DNA of 64,000 nt, from contig JAUGWO010000067.1 in assembly GCA_049724395.1 (NCBI GenBank), positions 62,001 through 126,000 of the forward strand, in the 5' to 3' direction. The notes below the pieces were generated by a model. The model saw only the letters and a list, made by a program, of their open reading frames with translations, made no database searches and was not told the DNA's origin. Positions 13,501 through 24,127 of the stretch are shown one piece after another. The translations under genes were made by a program, and so were the position numbers. Position 1 is the first letter of the stretch. Each line of letters begins with the position of its first letter. The stretch comes from Spongospora subterranea f. sp. subterranea. Lineage: Eukaryota > Endomyxa: Phytomyxea > Phytomyxea > Plasmodiophorida.

Positions 13501-15478
13501 CGAAGACTGTGCAAATATTACACAAGCGAGATTCAGCGACCAATGCTTACTTGTTTCACATCACGCTTGAAGATTTTGATAAGTCGGTCCAGCAGTGCCA
13601 ACGAGAAAGAGTCATTAAAACGTTGAAGGTGCACAAATATTAGCCATAAAGAGGAAGTTGGAACAGGGACGCAGACAAAAACAGCTGTCCATGCGCACTG
13701 AAGTGTTTTGTGTTTCTTGGAGCAATGTTCCCCCTGTTTGCCTTTAGTCCACATTGACACGCAAAAATCAAAAGAACTAACTTCTTCAGACCGAGATGAT
13801 GTCTCTGACGAAAGCGATTCAAAAGAATCAGGGCAAAATCCCTCCATAGGGCAGATGTGGATGAAGATGGAGGCAAGGCGAACAAGCAGATACCAAGAGC
13901 GGTTAAGACATAAAGGGAGTGATAGCCCACAAGAATGATAAACCGAATTCTCTGGAACATCCTTTGCAGCAAATCAGTGATGAATAAATCCTAGTGTTGA
14001 TATTGTTACCATCACAGCAACAAGCCGAAGGATCGCGACCCGCATATCAACGAATGTCCTTTTATGTGCTTTCACAAACCCATCAGCTAGTCCAAGTGTC
14101 AAAATTGAATCAAGCGAAACTTGTAATAGATTAACTATAGAAACCTAGCAAATTGTGTAAATGCCAAACACTTGGAAAGCCGCAAAGATGTACCCGCAAA
14201 TTAGGGGTTGTGCATGAGGAGAGCGAACGGGAAACATGAGGTAGGGCGGAGCTGAAAAATCTGATGAAAGGTGGAGTTGCTGACAGGACATGAAGGTGTA
14301 AGGCACTAATTGATGATTAGACCTGAAATCAGACATCGACTTTTGATTACCAAACAAGGCTGTCCAGAACGTCTCCAGATGGCGAACAATCTCTGCTGAA
14401 GTGCACATAAATGCCAATGGTCTAGGAACTAATTTTTGAACAAGACGAATGACGCACTTACACATCATTTTCAATCAACTGAAGGAAAAACGGAAACACG
14501 TCGTCTTCAAGAAAAGGGAACGCATCGTAAGCATACCGAACGACGACTAAATTCAAAATCTATAAAGGGTATAAAGTTAAACCTAAGGTTGCATTGAGGT
14601 TGATTCGGTGAGAGCCATGCCTGATTACACAGTTTTGGCTGCAAACGCCCGAACTCTAACTCGTATGGATGAAGTTGACATGTCAGAGTTTCCTGTACGA
14701 ATTTAGCTTTGAAGTGTATTGTTTGGCTAATAAAATAAATAGCGTCGCACCTTCGATTTGCAGAGCGACAGTAATGGCTTGCTAAAAAGGCGAAACAGAT
14801 CTTTTGAAAATTAGGTGTGATAAGCAGTTACAAAAAACGACCAGTACCTGTGTAATACTTTTCACTTATTTCGGTTTGATATTCGATTGGTTCAATAATA
14901 ATCTTGACAATTTCGGCAATAGGCACCAGTAGCCTACTTTGGGCTTTGTTTGGGAAATATTCTTCTAGCCATGCTACTATCAGGCATAGTAAAACATTCA
15001 AGAACCCAGGCGAGCATAAAAAATGTCCATCTAAATCAATATCAGAAAGCGATAGTGACCCTTTGAGGCAGCGTACGAGATTCAGATGCGGCGATGATGC
15101 TTTTCAGACTGGAAAACATGGCGAGCCTTGATACCGAGAACGTTGCGCTCGATTTGGTGTTCACAGCACGAATACATGTTTTGATGACGGCGACCCATGT
15201 AATGATATCACCTAAAAGATGTGAGAGAGCGCTTTTCCAACAAAGAAAACGAACCGGAAGTGTTGCATCGATGATCGAAAGCGTCATACGTATCTCGAGT
15301 TAGACGCATTTGCGCATCTTCATCGAGGTACTCCCAAAGAGAACTCAGCGCATCCTAAACACAGAGAAGTTACGGCTATGGCACCCGGGGAACGGCACCA
15401 GCGTACCGCTTTGGATTTCAGTGACGAAGCAGATTGGATGTCATATAACATCGTTCTGAGATCGTCTGACGCCGACAT
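4548..15478 (-). CDS. ATM: ATM/TEL1 serine/threonine protein kinase, many exons
   Basis: ATM is the PI3K-like kinase that senses DNA double-strand breaks and protects telomeres. The start is ATG 15478; the first exon plus a 52-nt intron (15355-15406) gives LKSKADALSSLWEYLDEDAQ, resembling the N-terminal TAN motif. Between about 15.3 and 6.5 kb lie many HEAT-like helical exons separated by short introns. The kinase domain shows DDLRQDAVMEQVFQLVN (about 5.8-5.7 kb), catalytic-loop GLGDRHCQN (about 5.25 kb), IHIDLGIAFDQG in place of DFG, as in all ATMs, then PETVPFRLTRDIVDAMG and TGVEGVFRR. After a 53-nt intron (4773-4825) the FATC tail reads SVQGQVRKLILDATSS then LAPMFHGWSAWM, with stop at 4548-4550. 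All hallmark kinase residues are present. The exons in the central 9 kb were not individually resolved. Confidence 0.93.
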
Positions 15479-15599
15479 TGTCGTGGATCGCTATGGGTCA
15501 AGATTCAGCAGCGATATGTCAATTCTGCAAATTCATGCGTTGGTATCGCACAACCTATAGACAAATGACGCAATAAGATCAAGAATGTGAAACAGAAAC

Positions 15600-16126
15600 C
15601 CAAGCTCAGTCCAATGACAGGAGCACGTTACCCCTGGTTGTCACTGACGCTTGCACAGTAGTCGTTGCAGCCCGGAGACAGTTCGTCGACAAGGACGCAA
15701 CAGCAGCAGCTGCACTTTCCCTTGCGCACGGCGCACTTCACATTGGCCACCCCGTATGTACTACGAGGAAACTTGCCCTCAGAATCGATAGATTTTTTCT
15801 GACGGACATGAAACACGATGTACCTGCTTTAATTGTCGATCTTCTCACCAAGGTCGATCATCCTGCCGCTACGAACCCTGTCTCACATTGATATTGGAGC
15901 ACTATTCAAATATTCCAATGACGAGTCCAGATGGATCTTGGCTGTCAATCTTGTGAAGTATTTCGACATTCCTCTATATGGCGAACCGGAAATACAGTTT
16001 CACGCCTGGCTATGTGATCCTCTCCTACGAGCATATATGTGTGCATTCTTGCCGTCCAACATTGCATGCGAATTCAGCTCATGCACTGTCATAATACGAA
16101 AACCGATAATAAAGACGATGTTTCGT
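15600..16126 (+). CDS. Uncertain plus-strand coding segment between ATM and the deacetylases
   Basis: Two plus-strand frames look protein-like here. The first (about 15610-15890) is rich in Ala, Val and Leu and includes VVVAARRQFVDKDATAAAAL and later VPALIVDLLTKVDHPAATNP. The second (about 15833-16120) contains ALFKYSNDESRWILAVNLVK and EIQFHAWLCDPLLRAYMCAF. I could not find one pair of splice sites joining them in phase, and no start codon is clearly right. It would be divergent from ATM and convergent with the first deacetylase gene, nearly touching its stop. A minus-strand Cys-rich frame (15628-15816) overlaps and is less convincing. No family is recognised. Confidence 0.3.
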
Positions 16127-17989
16127 TTAATCAATTCTGGCAGGAATCACCATCCAGATGAGCATAGCAATAAATATGGCAGAGGTGGCCATGACAGCTC
16201 CCGAGGTTTGGCCAGCTATTTCCTTTTGAACTTCTCCATTGCTTGGAACTGTTGCGCCATTGGCATTGTTCATCGCCGCCTGTGGGGTGGGAGTCGATGA
16301 TGACGACGCAACGCTGGCAGCCTTGGGAGAAGCGCGCGTTGAAGGCGCCACATTCGAAGTTGTTGTGGCAGACTTTCCTAGATATGCATCAAATTTCCCG
16401 TTCATGCAACTCTCGACGGTCACAAATTTCGTGAACCCCTTGCTCTTAGCGTATTGGATTGCTTGCTCAACCTTTCGATTTTAATGTTAGCTAAATGAAC
16501 TTTTCCGTTTTGCCATTCTTACAATATCGGCGGATGCGTTAATATCATTGTGCAATAACAATACGCCTATAATAATATCTCTGAATCGCACAACGATGGG
16601 TACAATAGTTAAACAGACCTCCAGCACGGGGACGGAATCATTCTATCTATCCGAGCTTGAATTCGGTTCCAGATCTGAGGGGCATTTTCTTTGTTAAAAG
16701 CATCTGATAACCAAGTTCAGATTCTTATATAGTCTGTGAACTTGTGCGATACCTGTAGAGTCAATATCCCAAATGATGGACACGTATCCCATTTGGTTGA
16801 GAATGCCTCGAACGCGAGGATCTTGATGGCCGAAAGGAGGACGAAACCATTTGGTTTCGATTCCCAGGATTTTTCTCATAACTTGGTCTGTTAAATCCAT
16901 CTCTTTTCTGATTTCAGGCTCCATCAGAATATCGAAATCCTAAAAATGGCGTTGAATACAATTGACAAGACTTGCACGAAGGCAATACCGGATGGGTCCA
17001 ACTGTGAGCAGCAACCTGATGGCCCTCCTTCACCGCTCGTTTCATGGCTGTGTCGTTTTCTTTCAGCTCTCCGCCAATCTAAAAACCATTTTCGAAAGCG
17101 TTTCAACCTGTCACACACCGTCATTTACCTGGAAAATTGTGCATTTAGCGTTTTCCTTGGCAAGCACATTCAGGATCCTATCGACTGGCCCTGAGGTTAA
17201 AACATAGAATACAACTTTGAAACAGCACATACTATTGCCAGAATACTGATTGTCGAATGTCACTGCAAAAGTGTATGGCTCTAGACAGCTCGAAGCCGTT
17301 GGATTTTGAGCCATCTTATTTGGCGATGGTGTAGTTGGTGCCTCATTTGTAAATTCAATGTCCCCAAAACTAGCTGAAGTTACGGCTCCGGGTATCGCTG
17401 GAAGCGTATAAAAATGGCTGACGTAAACCTGTGGAACCCACACGGTTAAGAAAACCTTGAACGATGTAACCTGACAAGGAGTTGCTACCTGAATTATTTT
17501 GGACATATCTACATCGAAATGGCTCAACGGAATGTAAACCAGTTGCCCATCCGGAGAACCATCGAAAGCGCCTTTCTGCGTATAATGGCTGATGAGAGCA
17601 GATGCACTTTTCTCGACATATGGCCAAGCGTCTAATCGACAATCAGGGAACCCTAAACAACTCAGTTAGCCACAATGGCATAAAATCCGCTCAGGGCTCG
17701 TTTAAACAGTACCCTGACGTAAATCAATGGTAAACTCAACCCCAGATGGTGCCCATGCTCTCATGCGAAGGTAGGCGAACGGTGTTAAGTCATAGCATCC
17801 TTTGGCCATGGTAAATCTAACGTAGGCGTCTGGATTTGCGGCAGCGACGTTGTATCTTCCGACGCTCGGCGTCGTCATAGTGACCATCGTCCCATCCGAT
17901 TCTCCCGCGACAACATCTTGCAGCTTGACCGACAACGTCCCGCTGCAGAGGAAGATAGCCAAAGCTATGAACTGCAGCTGCTGATGCAT
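16127..17989 (-). CDS. GPI-anchored polysaccharide (chitin) deacetylase, copy A, with a one-base frameshift
   Basis: This is a family CE4 NodB-type deacetylase, expected to remove acetyl groups from chitin at the cell surface. Signal peptide: MHQQLQFIALAIFLCSGTLS. Next comes a roughly 150-residue beta-rich N-terminal region, probably sugar binding, then the NodB motifs: VTFDNQYSG (motif 1), HQVAAHSWTH (motif 2), WFRPPFGHQDPRV (motif 3), WDIDST (motif 4), LLLHND (motif 5). A Ser/Thr/Pro/Ala-rich stalk and hydrophobic tail suggest a GPI anchor. Introns are short (60 nt at 17653-17712 and 17429-17488, 42 nt at 17191-17232). Compared with copy B there is one extra base in a G run (16628-16631, plus strand) just before motif 5, breaking the frame. 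This is either a pseudogene-making change or a homopolymer sequencing error. Confidence 0.85.
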
Positions 17990-18310
17990 CTGTAGCGATT
18001 TGAATTATGACGAAGACCGGATCTTAATGCAGCAGTTGATCTGGGTAGCGAACCAGTCGAGGGGAATCCTCGTTTCACTTGACGTTACTGGACAGTCGAT
18101 AATATCAGGCAGTAAATGCGTTCTGACTCTGTGACGTCAAGAGGCCGGCAAAACTAAACGGGAACCCGTGAGCAACCAACGTCTGTTAGAAAGATCCGAA
18201 ACGACGTTTGATCTAGACCGAGTCAAGAGTTGAAATACCTACCACGTGAAAGAAACACAAGGTTTATTTAAAAAAACAATATTTATACAGAACGCAGTCT
18301 AACTAAAGGT

Positions 18311-20163
18311 TCATGCAGATATCGCTAACCAGAATGTCACAACGAACAATATGGAGGAGCAGGTCATCAGAGCAGCTTGAGCGGCTCCAGAATATTGGGT
18401 CGATATGGGGTTTTGAGAGTTCTGGTTGGGTTGAGCTGCCGCTTTATCTTCCGTGAGGTTGGCACTATTGAGGATACCCTGTGGGGCAGGAGAACCAGGC
18501 GCGAAGCTGGATGTCGCGGGCGCAGGCCGCGTTGCAGCAGCCTTTCCCAGGAATGCATCAAACTTCCCGTTCATGCAACTTTCGACTGTCACGAATTTCG
18601 TGAACCCCTTGCTTTTAGCGTATTGAACTGCTCGCTGAACCTGTGGATACGAACTTCAGCTAATGAAACGTGTCTATTTCTTTGGTTTCAGTTCTTACCA
18701 CGTCCGCAGACGCGTTGATGTCATTGTGTAATAATAGAACACCTAGCAATTGATAAACCTTAATATGCGGAACTACCAGCATCACTTGAGATCAAACCTC
18801 CAGCACGAGACGGAACCATATTATCGATTCTTGCTTGAATGCGACTCCAAATCAGAGGAGCGTTTTCTTGGTTGAAATAGTCTACCCAGAAAGTTGATAC
18901 TTCTGTGATAATTTGTATATCAGCGAGGAATACCTGTGGAATCAATATCCCAAATGATGGAAATGTATCCCATAGTGTTGAGAATGTTCCGAACTCGGGG
19001 ATCTTGATGACCAAATGGGGGACGAAACCACTTGGTCTCGATTCCGAGTCGTTGTCGCATAGCTTGATCGGTTAGATCCATCTCTTGTTTGATCTCAACC
19101 TCCGATAAACTGTCGAAATCCTAATAGAAAATTGGCATTACTGGATGAAGGTTACCAGCAACAGCAATACCCGATGAGTCCAACTGTGAGCAGCAACCTG
19201 ATGTCCCTCCTTTATTGCTCGCTTCATGGCTGTGTCGTTTTCTTTCAGCTCACCACCAATCTGAAATCTGTTGAATGCATTTGGAAGCTCGACAACGCGT
19301 TTAGTACCTGAAAAATTGTGCATTTGGCGTTTTCCTTGGCCAGAACATCCAAAATCCTGTCGACTAGCACTGACGTAAGAAGATTATGCTGTGACTTGCG
19401 AACAGAGCCTACTATTGCCAGAGTATTGATTGTCAAACGTCACTGCAAAAGTGAATGGTTCTAGGCAGCTCGACGCCGTTGGATTTTGAGGAATCTTGTT
19501 TGGCGTTGGTGAAGTTGGAGCTTCATTTGTAAACTCAATTTCCCCAAAACTCGCTGAAGTTACTGCTCCGACAACGTCTGGAAGAGTATAGAGGTTGCTG
19601 ACGAACACCTGTACAACTCGGAGATGACGAAGCAATCCTCCAACGGTATAACCGGATGAAAGTTGTTACCTGAACAACTTTGGAAAGATCGATGTCGAAG
19701 TGGCTCAATGGAATGTAAACCAATTGCCCTTCGGGAGACCCATCGAAAGCGCCTTTCTGCGTATAGTGGCTGACCAAAGCAGAAGCACTCTCTGCGACAT
19801 ATGGCCAGGCATCCAATCGACAATCAGGGAACCCTGCACGGTCCACTTATCAGCAACGAAGTCGAATCAACTCTCGCGCGTCTGAAAGATACCCTGACGT
19901 AAATCAATGGTAAACTCAACCCCAGGTTTTGCCCACGCTCTCATGCGAAGGTAGGCAAACGGTTTCAAGTCGTAGCAGCCCGGCATGGTAAACCGAACAT
20001 AGGCGTCAGGGTTTGCGGCAGCGACGCTGTATCGTCCGACGCTCGGGGTCGTCATAGACGCCATCGTCCCATCGGATTCTCCGGCGACCACATCTTGCAG
20101 CTTAACCGAGAGGGCCTTAGAGCAGAGGGATACTGCCAAAACGATAAATAGCCGATGAATCAT
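18311..20163 (-). CDS. GPI-anchored polysaccharide (chitin) deacetylase, copy B
   Basis: Tandem paralogue of the preceding gene, same strand, same exon plan. Signal peptide MIHRLFIVLAVSLCSKALS; N-terminal beta-rich region with YLRMRAWAKPGVEFTIDLRQ; NodB motifs VTFDNQYSG, HQVAAHSWTH, WFRPPFGHQDPRV, WDIDST and LLLHND; stalk rich in Pro, Ala, Asn and Gln; final hydrophobic segment ILFVVTFWLAISA typical of a GPI-attachment signal. All junctions I traced keep the frame, for example the 52-nt intron 18882-18933. Motif 1 has Asn where CE4 enzymes normally have the second, metal-binding Asp; the bacterial PdaA group also has Asn there, so activity is not excluded. The substrate could be chitin or another N-acetylated wall glycan. 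Confidence 0.88.
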
Positions 20164-20463
20164 ATGTGTAGCGATTTGAATTATGACAAAGAAGCTCCTG
20201 CGTCAGCAGGCTATTAACATCGAACAGGAGTGCGACCCAGTTGACGGACGATCGTATTGGCGTTACAAGTACAGTCGACGACAATATCAGAAAATTCTAG
20301 AAGGCGTCGGCAACCTTGAATCTACAAGCAAGAAAGAACGCTCACGACTCTTCAATTAAGAACGACGAACAAATCTCCTGGGAGAGGAGCTACGCTAACG
20401 GTGATTACGCACTGGCAACGCTGCTTGCTCATACATATGGGTTATAAACATACAAGACAATAT

Positions 20464-23400
20464 TTAATCACAAGTTACTTCTGGAACAGAATCGGTACTC
20501 GAAAACTTACTGGCGACTTGTCGTTGATACAAGGCCTTCCATTTACTGACTTCTTTTTCGCACTCCTTCACTTTCTTCTTCGCCAACGCGGTGTGCTTAG
20601 CAAGAGCTTTGGACTTGTTTCGCTCCCGTTCGATTTGTTCTGTGTCGATATTCACGTTTAATCCTTGTTGAAGAAGTTTTGTGGCCCTCTCCAAGTTCCA
20701 AATGAGAACAATGTGTAGTGACATAATAACCGCGTCATACCTCGGATTTGTCAAGGCGGGTTTTGAGCGCCTTGATTTCTACAGTAAAATCCTCTAGGCG
20801 TTGTGCATCGTCAACCCGTTGCAAAGCCGCATCCCTGATGTCGTTCTTCAGCGATGATACCTCAAGTCGAAGTTCTTTCACAAGCTCAGCTGCTTCGTCA
20901 GCTTCCCTTTCCAAAGCGGCACAATGATCAGTACTAAACCATTAGTATCAGCTACGTGCAAATACACAAATGTCATCGCATGGTTTACCTAGCGGCTAAC
21001 TCTGTCTGATGGGATGCTGACTCTTTTGTTAGCAGTTTCAATCCGAAAATTAAGGTTATGAATCACTGCTTGCAAGGAATCTGTATTTGAGGAAAGCATG
21101 CTTAGCAAGAACGAACTTGCAAATTTTCTTTACCGATTTTTTTTTCCAATAAATCGCCTCGAGATACAGCTTCCAACAGTTGAGATTTGGTGCTCATAGC
21201 AACATCAAGGGCAGTCTCCTTGGAATCTAAGAAATATGTTTAATGGGCTGTAATCAATCATTTTGAAATCAACCCATCCTCACACTGTAATTCTTCAATT
21301 TGATTGCGAAGAGTATCGCAAGTTTGTACAGTTTGACTATGACAACTTTGAAGGTATGCAACCTTTTTATCAAGTTCGCATGCGCAATCTTGGGCGTCAA
21401 CAAGTTGCCCTAGGTAAATGTCAGAAGCAGCAAGTTACGAGAACAGCATTAATGAACAGCATTAACCATTCAGGGAATCCACGACAAGATCAAGTTGGGC
21501 ATTTCGGTCGCTCTGATCAGCTAACTCCACTTTTAGACTGGCAACTTGATTGTTGAAGAGGTCAGCAGCTGCTTGTAAACGCTCGACCAGGCTTTTGCTG
21601 TCGATTTCGAGTGTGACCTTTTCAGACTGCAATTGGAGAATTTGTCCGCACAGATCATCACATTTGATCTCCAATTCACCCAACTGAGATAGTTTAAGTG
21701 CATAATCTTCCTTCAACTTTTCCAATTTTTCTTGTCCCTGGGACGTCAATGGTGACCGATCAATAGACATGTGATGCGATCTATGAAGTGGCTCACCTGA
21801 CGACAATTTCCTTGAAGCTGGGCATTCACGTCTCGGCACTCCTCTAATTCATTCGACAGTTCTCGCAATCTTCGCCTTATTTTGTCAGCTTCATCTAAGG
21901 ATTCTTCCATATCCCGACATCTAGACTCCGAACGTTGAAGTCGTCGCTCCGCATCCTCCAACCTCTATTCCAGGACGAATTTAGTTAGAAACTCAAAGGT
22001 GACCAAAACAAAACGTCAAGAACATGTACCTGCAACAAGAGATCTCTTTGAATAATCATTTGTGAGTTTTGTTGCTGAAGCTGTTGTTGCTGGGCTTCTA
22101 GTGTTTTCAGCCTATCACTATCAACTGCCGTGCTAGTCTGGACTTTTGATGCAAGCTGCCTTGAGACTTCATCAAGCGCATCATTGCGGTATTTCTCCAT
22201 TTCAAGTTCACTGGAAAGTTGAGCGATCTGATCAGAGTATGTCTTTTGACAAATTAACGCTCCATCACATCTTGATTTAAGTTCATGATAACTATAAGTG
22301 TTACTGTTAAGAGCGCGACTGAGGGAATCACATGCCACAGCAAACTCTGAGCAATGGCACAGATATCCGTCACGTTTCTGGTTTTGGCTTTGGTTTTCTA
22401 TTTCAAGAAATTGCCGTTCGTCTTCAAGCTTGACAATGATTTGGTTCATTGTGGCGAGATCCGCGAGAAATTGTTGGACATTGTCTATATTGTTTGAGAC
22501 AGCGTTGATAACCGCATCATTTCTTACTTCTTGATTGCATGAAACTATCTCGGTTTGTGTCTCTCGGCTAAGAAGTTCCAACTGGACGGGATGTTCTTCT
22601 TGTGTTCTACTGGCCGTTTGAGAATTTCGTTCAAATTCAATATCGGTTTTTTGGTGATCAACACATGACAGCCGATCCTCTTGGGTCTCTTGTTGAGTCG
22701 CACAAGCTTTTTCAGCAAGAAACTCGCCAGCATCTTCAGAGCATAAGAATGTTGATTCTAAGGAAAGAGCATTCATGTCTTTGTTGGGATGTGCTAGAAG
22801 TTTGTTATGAGACGGAGATTCCTGCAGAGTTGGTAAGCACGTTTGCAAACAAATTTGGTGATCGCCATGGACGGCGATATGAGTCTCATGAAGCAGTTGT
22901 TTCGTAGTGGATAAAAGCAGCAGTTGGCCGACGCGACATTCGAGGTCCTCGATCGTTACTCTGTCCCGCTCGATAACAAAAATCAGCTGCTGCTCTTGTT
23001 GAATAGCTGTGTACATCATTGATTCTCTATTCACTCAATTTTCAATGCCAACGCTCAATTCATTAAACCTAGAAACCTGTTGGAAAGCAGCCACGACATC
23101 TCCTCTTGAAAGTGCTCTATCTGGTTTAGATACATGTTGTTTTTATGCTCTGCAATATCAAGCTGAATCTGGAGCTGCATATCTTGACTTCGTGATTGCG
23201 GGATACTGTGTTGTGAGCAACCAATACATTCGCTATTCAAAGCAGTACGAAGCCGCTTCACAGCGAAGTATGAAACAATAAAATTAGTGATTTTGTATAT
23301 TTCCTCGGAAACCCAATCGTACCTGGTTTTCCATCTGTAAATCTGAATACCGTTGCTGCCAACGTTCTACTTCTATTTCATGCTGGCGAGCCCTGCGATC

Positions 23401-24074
23401 CCGATCCGCCTGTTCCTCAGCGCATCGACTCAGTCCCTGCCTGATAACGGCCAATGCCTGTTCGGTCTTCCGCCTGGCCAGGGCCTGTCGCGTCATGAGG
23501 GCGCGCTCCCTGGGCTCCCCAACTGGGACCGATCGCAGCCCCGCCCCGTTCTCGCTCCTGAACCGATCAAGCTACACACAGCCTGTTTTCAATCTGACGT
23601 GTGTTCCTCCCGCGCCGCCCTTTCAGTCTGAGGGGTATCGCGCGGTGTAGCTACACAGGCCCTTCCTGGGCTTGACTGTCGTCCTGGAACCTTGACTGGA
23701 TTTCCGTTGCTGTTTCCGCCTATTACCCTTATTTGCTGCACGAGCAACGACATTGCCATTAACAGAGTTGACTGGTCATCAAATTCCCGGAGCAGCAAAG
23801 TAAACGCGTCTGCCCAATAAGCAAAACAAAATCTGCTCTAGTTGATGGGAACATGAAGAATTACCAGTTTAATTCATAGAGTAGAACCAAAGTGTGCACA
23901 TGAGGCCACGTTTCACTGGTGCATTCAGCAGGGGTTACCTGGTGTAGTATTATCAACAGTAGCACTCAGTAACGGTGACTATTGTGTTAACGTAATACCA
24001 CACACGCGCAGTCTGTGCTTCGAATGATGACCAGGGAGGTCGTGGAAGGAGACGCTGAGTCGCGGTAGAATCAT
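20464..24074 (-). CDS. Long coiled-coil protein with a short globular N-terminus
   Basis: The first exon starts at ATG 24074 (MILPRLSVSFHDLPGHHSK). A phase-0 intron leads to an exon with ETWPHVHTLVLLYEL, and a later exon has DAFTLLLREFDDQSTLLMAM. The rest, about 1,000 residues over several exons (main one 21985-23034), is almost all coiled coil rich in Gln, Glu, Leu and Arg, for example ERRLQRSESRCRDMEESLDE. The TWPH helix recalls the small calponin-homology-like head of NDC80 and related microtubule-binding coiled-coil proteins, but the resemblance is slight. The junction after the second exon does not join cleanly in any frame I tried, so the model is incomplete there. A structural centrosome, kinetochore or cytoskeleton role is an inference. 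Confidence 0.65.
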
Positions 24075-24127
24075 CACGACTGGGTTCTGTTCTCGGGGGG
24101 CCGTCTCTATGCGGCGCCGATCATAAA
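24075..24127. promoter_or_regulatory. Shared 53-bp head-to-head promoter interval
   Basis: Only 53 bp separate the inferred start codons of the coiled-coil gene (minus strand) and the SLP1-like gene (plus strand). Both promoters must overlap here or lie inside the first exons. The stretch is G+C rich and has a run of six G. No TATA box is seen. The boundaries depend on the two start codons being right. Confidence 0.4.

Noticed and set aside
22298-22907. Plus-strand ORFs with hydrophobic stretches inside the coiled-coil gene
   Set aside because: They are the complement of Gln/Glu-rich coiled coil, which reads as Leu/Ser-rich sequence on the opposite strand.
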